Assembly (NCBI GenBank): GCA_900767885.1
Contig: CAAGAU010000018.1
Coordinates: 1-23,527, forward strand
Direction: 5' to 3'
DNA: 23,527 bases
From: Clostridia bacterium
Lineage (GTDB): Bacteria; Bacillota; Clostridia; Christensenellales; Borkfalkiaceae
Shown here: piece after piece, positions 23,059 through 23,527 of the stretch
Layout: every line of letters starts with the position of its first letter
How positions within the stretch are numbered: the stretch's first letter is position 1
Notes under the pieces: model-generated
Seen by the model: the letters and a program-made list of their open reading frames with translations, nothing else
Databases searched by the model: none
Told to the model about the DNA's origin: nothing
Made by a program: the position numbers and the translations under genes

Positions 23059-23527
23059 TTGAATATAAAATCGAGGAGAATTATCATAGCCGTCGCGCTC
23101 ATATCTATGCTGTCGCTGTGCTTTATAGGGACGGCGTTTGCATATGACGCGGTAAAGGGCGCGAATAAATCGAATAAAATAGAATTATTGTCGAATAACA
23201 AAGGCGAAACGGTAAGGGTAACGGACGAAAGTATCGACGAATATTTGTCCGCAACCGACGAAGAAACGCAGATAGACATATTATTAAAGAACGAATACAG
23301 CGGAAAGGGCGCAAAAAGCGTAACGCTTTCGTGGAAACAGAACGGAAGTTCTTTTTATAACGTTTACATTTCCGAGGACGCCTCTTTTGAAAATTCGCGG
23401 GAGGAAAAAGTTTTCGGATATACTCCGTCTCTCGAATTGTACAATCTTATTCCCGGCAGGACCTACTATTGGAAAGTTCGGGGAACTTATTCGAACGATA
23501 CGTCGGAAGTCGGTTCGTTCACGACTA
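23059..23527 (+). CDS. Secreted protein with fibronectin type III-like domain (partial)
   Basis: This gene runs off the window end; 156 codons are visible. Translation starts at a TTG (23059), 8 nt after a perfect AGGAGG (23045-23050). The first in-frame ATG is at codon 17, inside the signal peptide, and an in-frame stop lies upstream at 23026, so no ATG start is possible. The N-terminus is a signal peptide: basic KSRR, a hydrophobic core and a likely signal peptidase I site after GTAFA. About 60 polar residues follow, then a fibronectin III-like domain with VTLSWKQNG, YNVYISEDASF and LIPGRTYYWKVRG. Such modules occur in cell-surface carbohydrate-active enzymes. The catalytic part, if any, is beyond the window. 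It is divergent from the AraC regulator. Confidence 0.82.
   Translation, partial: MNIKSRRIIIAVALISMLSLCFIGTAFAYDAVKGANKSNKIELLSNNKGETVRVTDESIDEYLSATDEETQIDILLKNEYSGKGAKSVTLSWKQNGSSFYNVYISEDASFENSREEKVFGYTPSLELYNLIPGRTYYWKVRGTYSNDTSEVGSFTT

Overview
The window looks like chromosomal DNA from a low-to-moderate-GC, Gram-positive-type bacterium, most likely an uncultured Clostridia-class Firmicute. The main reasons are the lepA-hemW-dnaE-pfkA order, an MsmX/UgpC-type shared sugar-ABC ATPase, AGGAGG-type ribosome binding sites and consensus TTGACA/TATAAT promoters. This is inference from gene content; no rRNA or other phylogenetic marker was tested. No tRNA, rRNA, CRISPR array, transposase or phage gene was seen.

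Region 1 (81-9022). A minus-strand operon runs lepA -> hemW -> dnaE -> pfkA -> pfp. The first three genes are separated by only 1-2 nt. A hairpin terminator follows pfp. pfkA carries ATP-type active-site residues and pfp carries PPi-type residues, so the two glycolytic kinases sit side by side at the end of a translation/heme/replication operon. Opposite lepA, a perfect consensus promoter drives a cytoplasmic glycerophosphodiester phosphodiesterase.

Region 2 (9749-12845). Two 42-nt double-hairpin repeats precede a Cu(I) P-type ATPase (copA). Its C-terminus is an extra CopZ-like metal-binding domain, and a complete ribosome binding site lies inside the reading frame just before that domain. 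It is followed by two and a fraction tandem copies of a 95-nt palindromic element and a strong terminator.

Region 3 (12771-17097). A consensus promoter drives an EF-G paralogue whose catalytic His is Phe. Next come a 13-bp hairpin, fruK-like 1-phosphofructokinase and a 64-residue protein of unknown function. Convergent to these is a carbamoyltransferase-fold gene that has lost several active-site motifs.

Region 4 (17199-18723). An orphan MsmX-type ABC ATPase is expressed from a strong promoter with a perfect palindrome between -35 and -10, and ends at a 16-bp bidirectional terminator.

Region 5 (18763-23527). This is a sugar-metabolism neighbourhood: ribokinase, a decayed gene fragment, a Gfo/Idh/MocA oxidoreductase, a frameshifted AraC-family pseudogene and an intact AraC regulator with a cupin sensor. 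Divergent from them is the start of a secreted fibronectin-III-like protein that uses a TTG start codon and is cut by the window end.

No wholly new multi-gene system is evident. The most unusual points are the copA-copZ fusion with an embedded start site, the degenerate carbamoyltransferase, the EF-G paralogue with altered GTPase residues, and two genes whose -10 boxes lie so close to their start codons that leaderless mRNAs are predicted.
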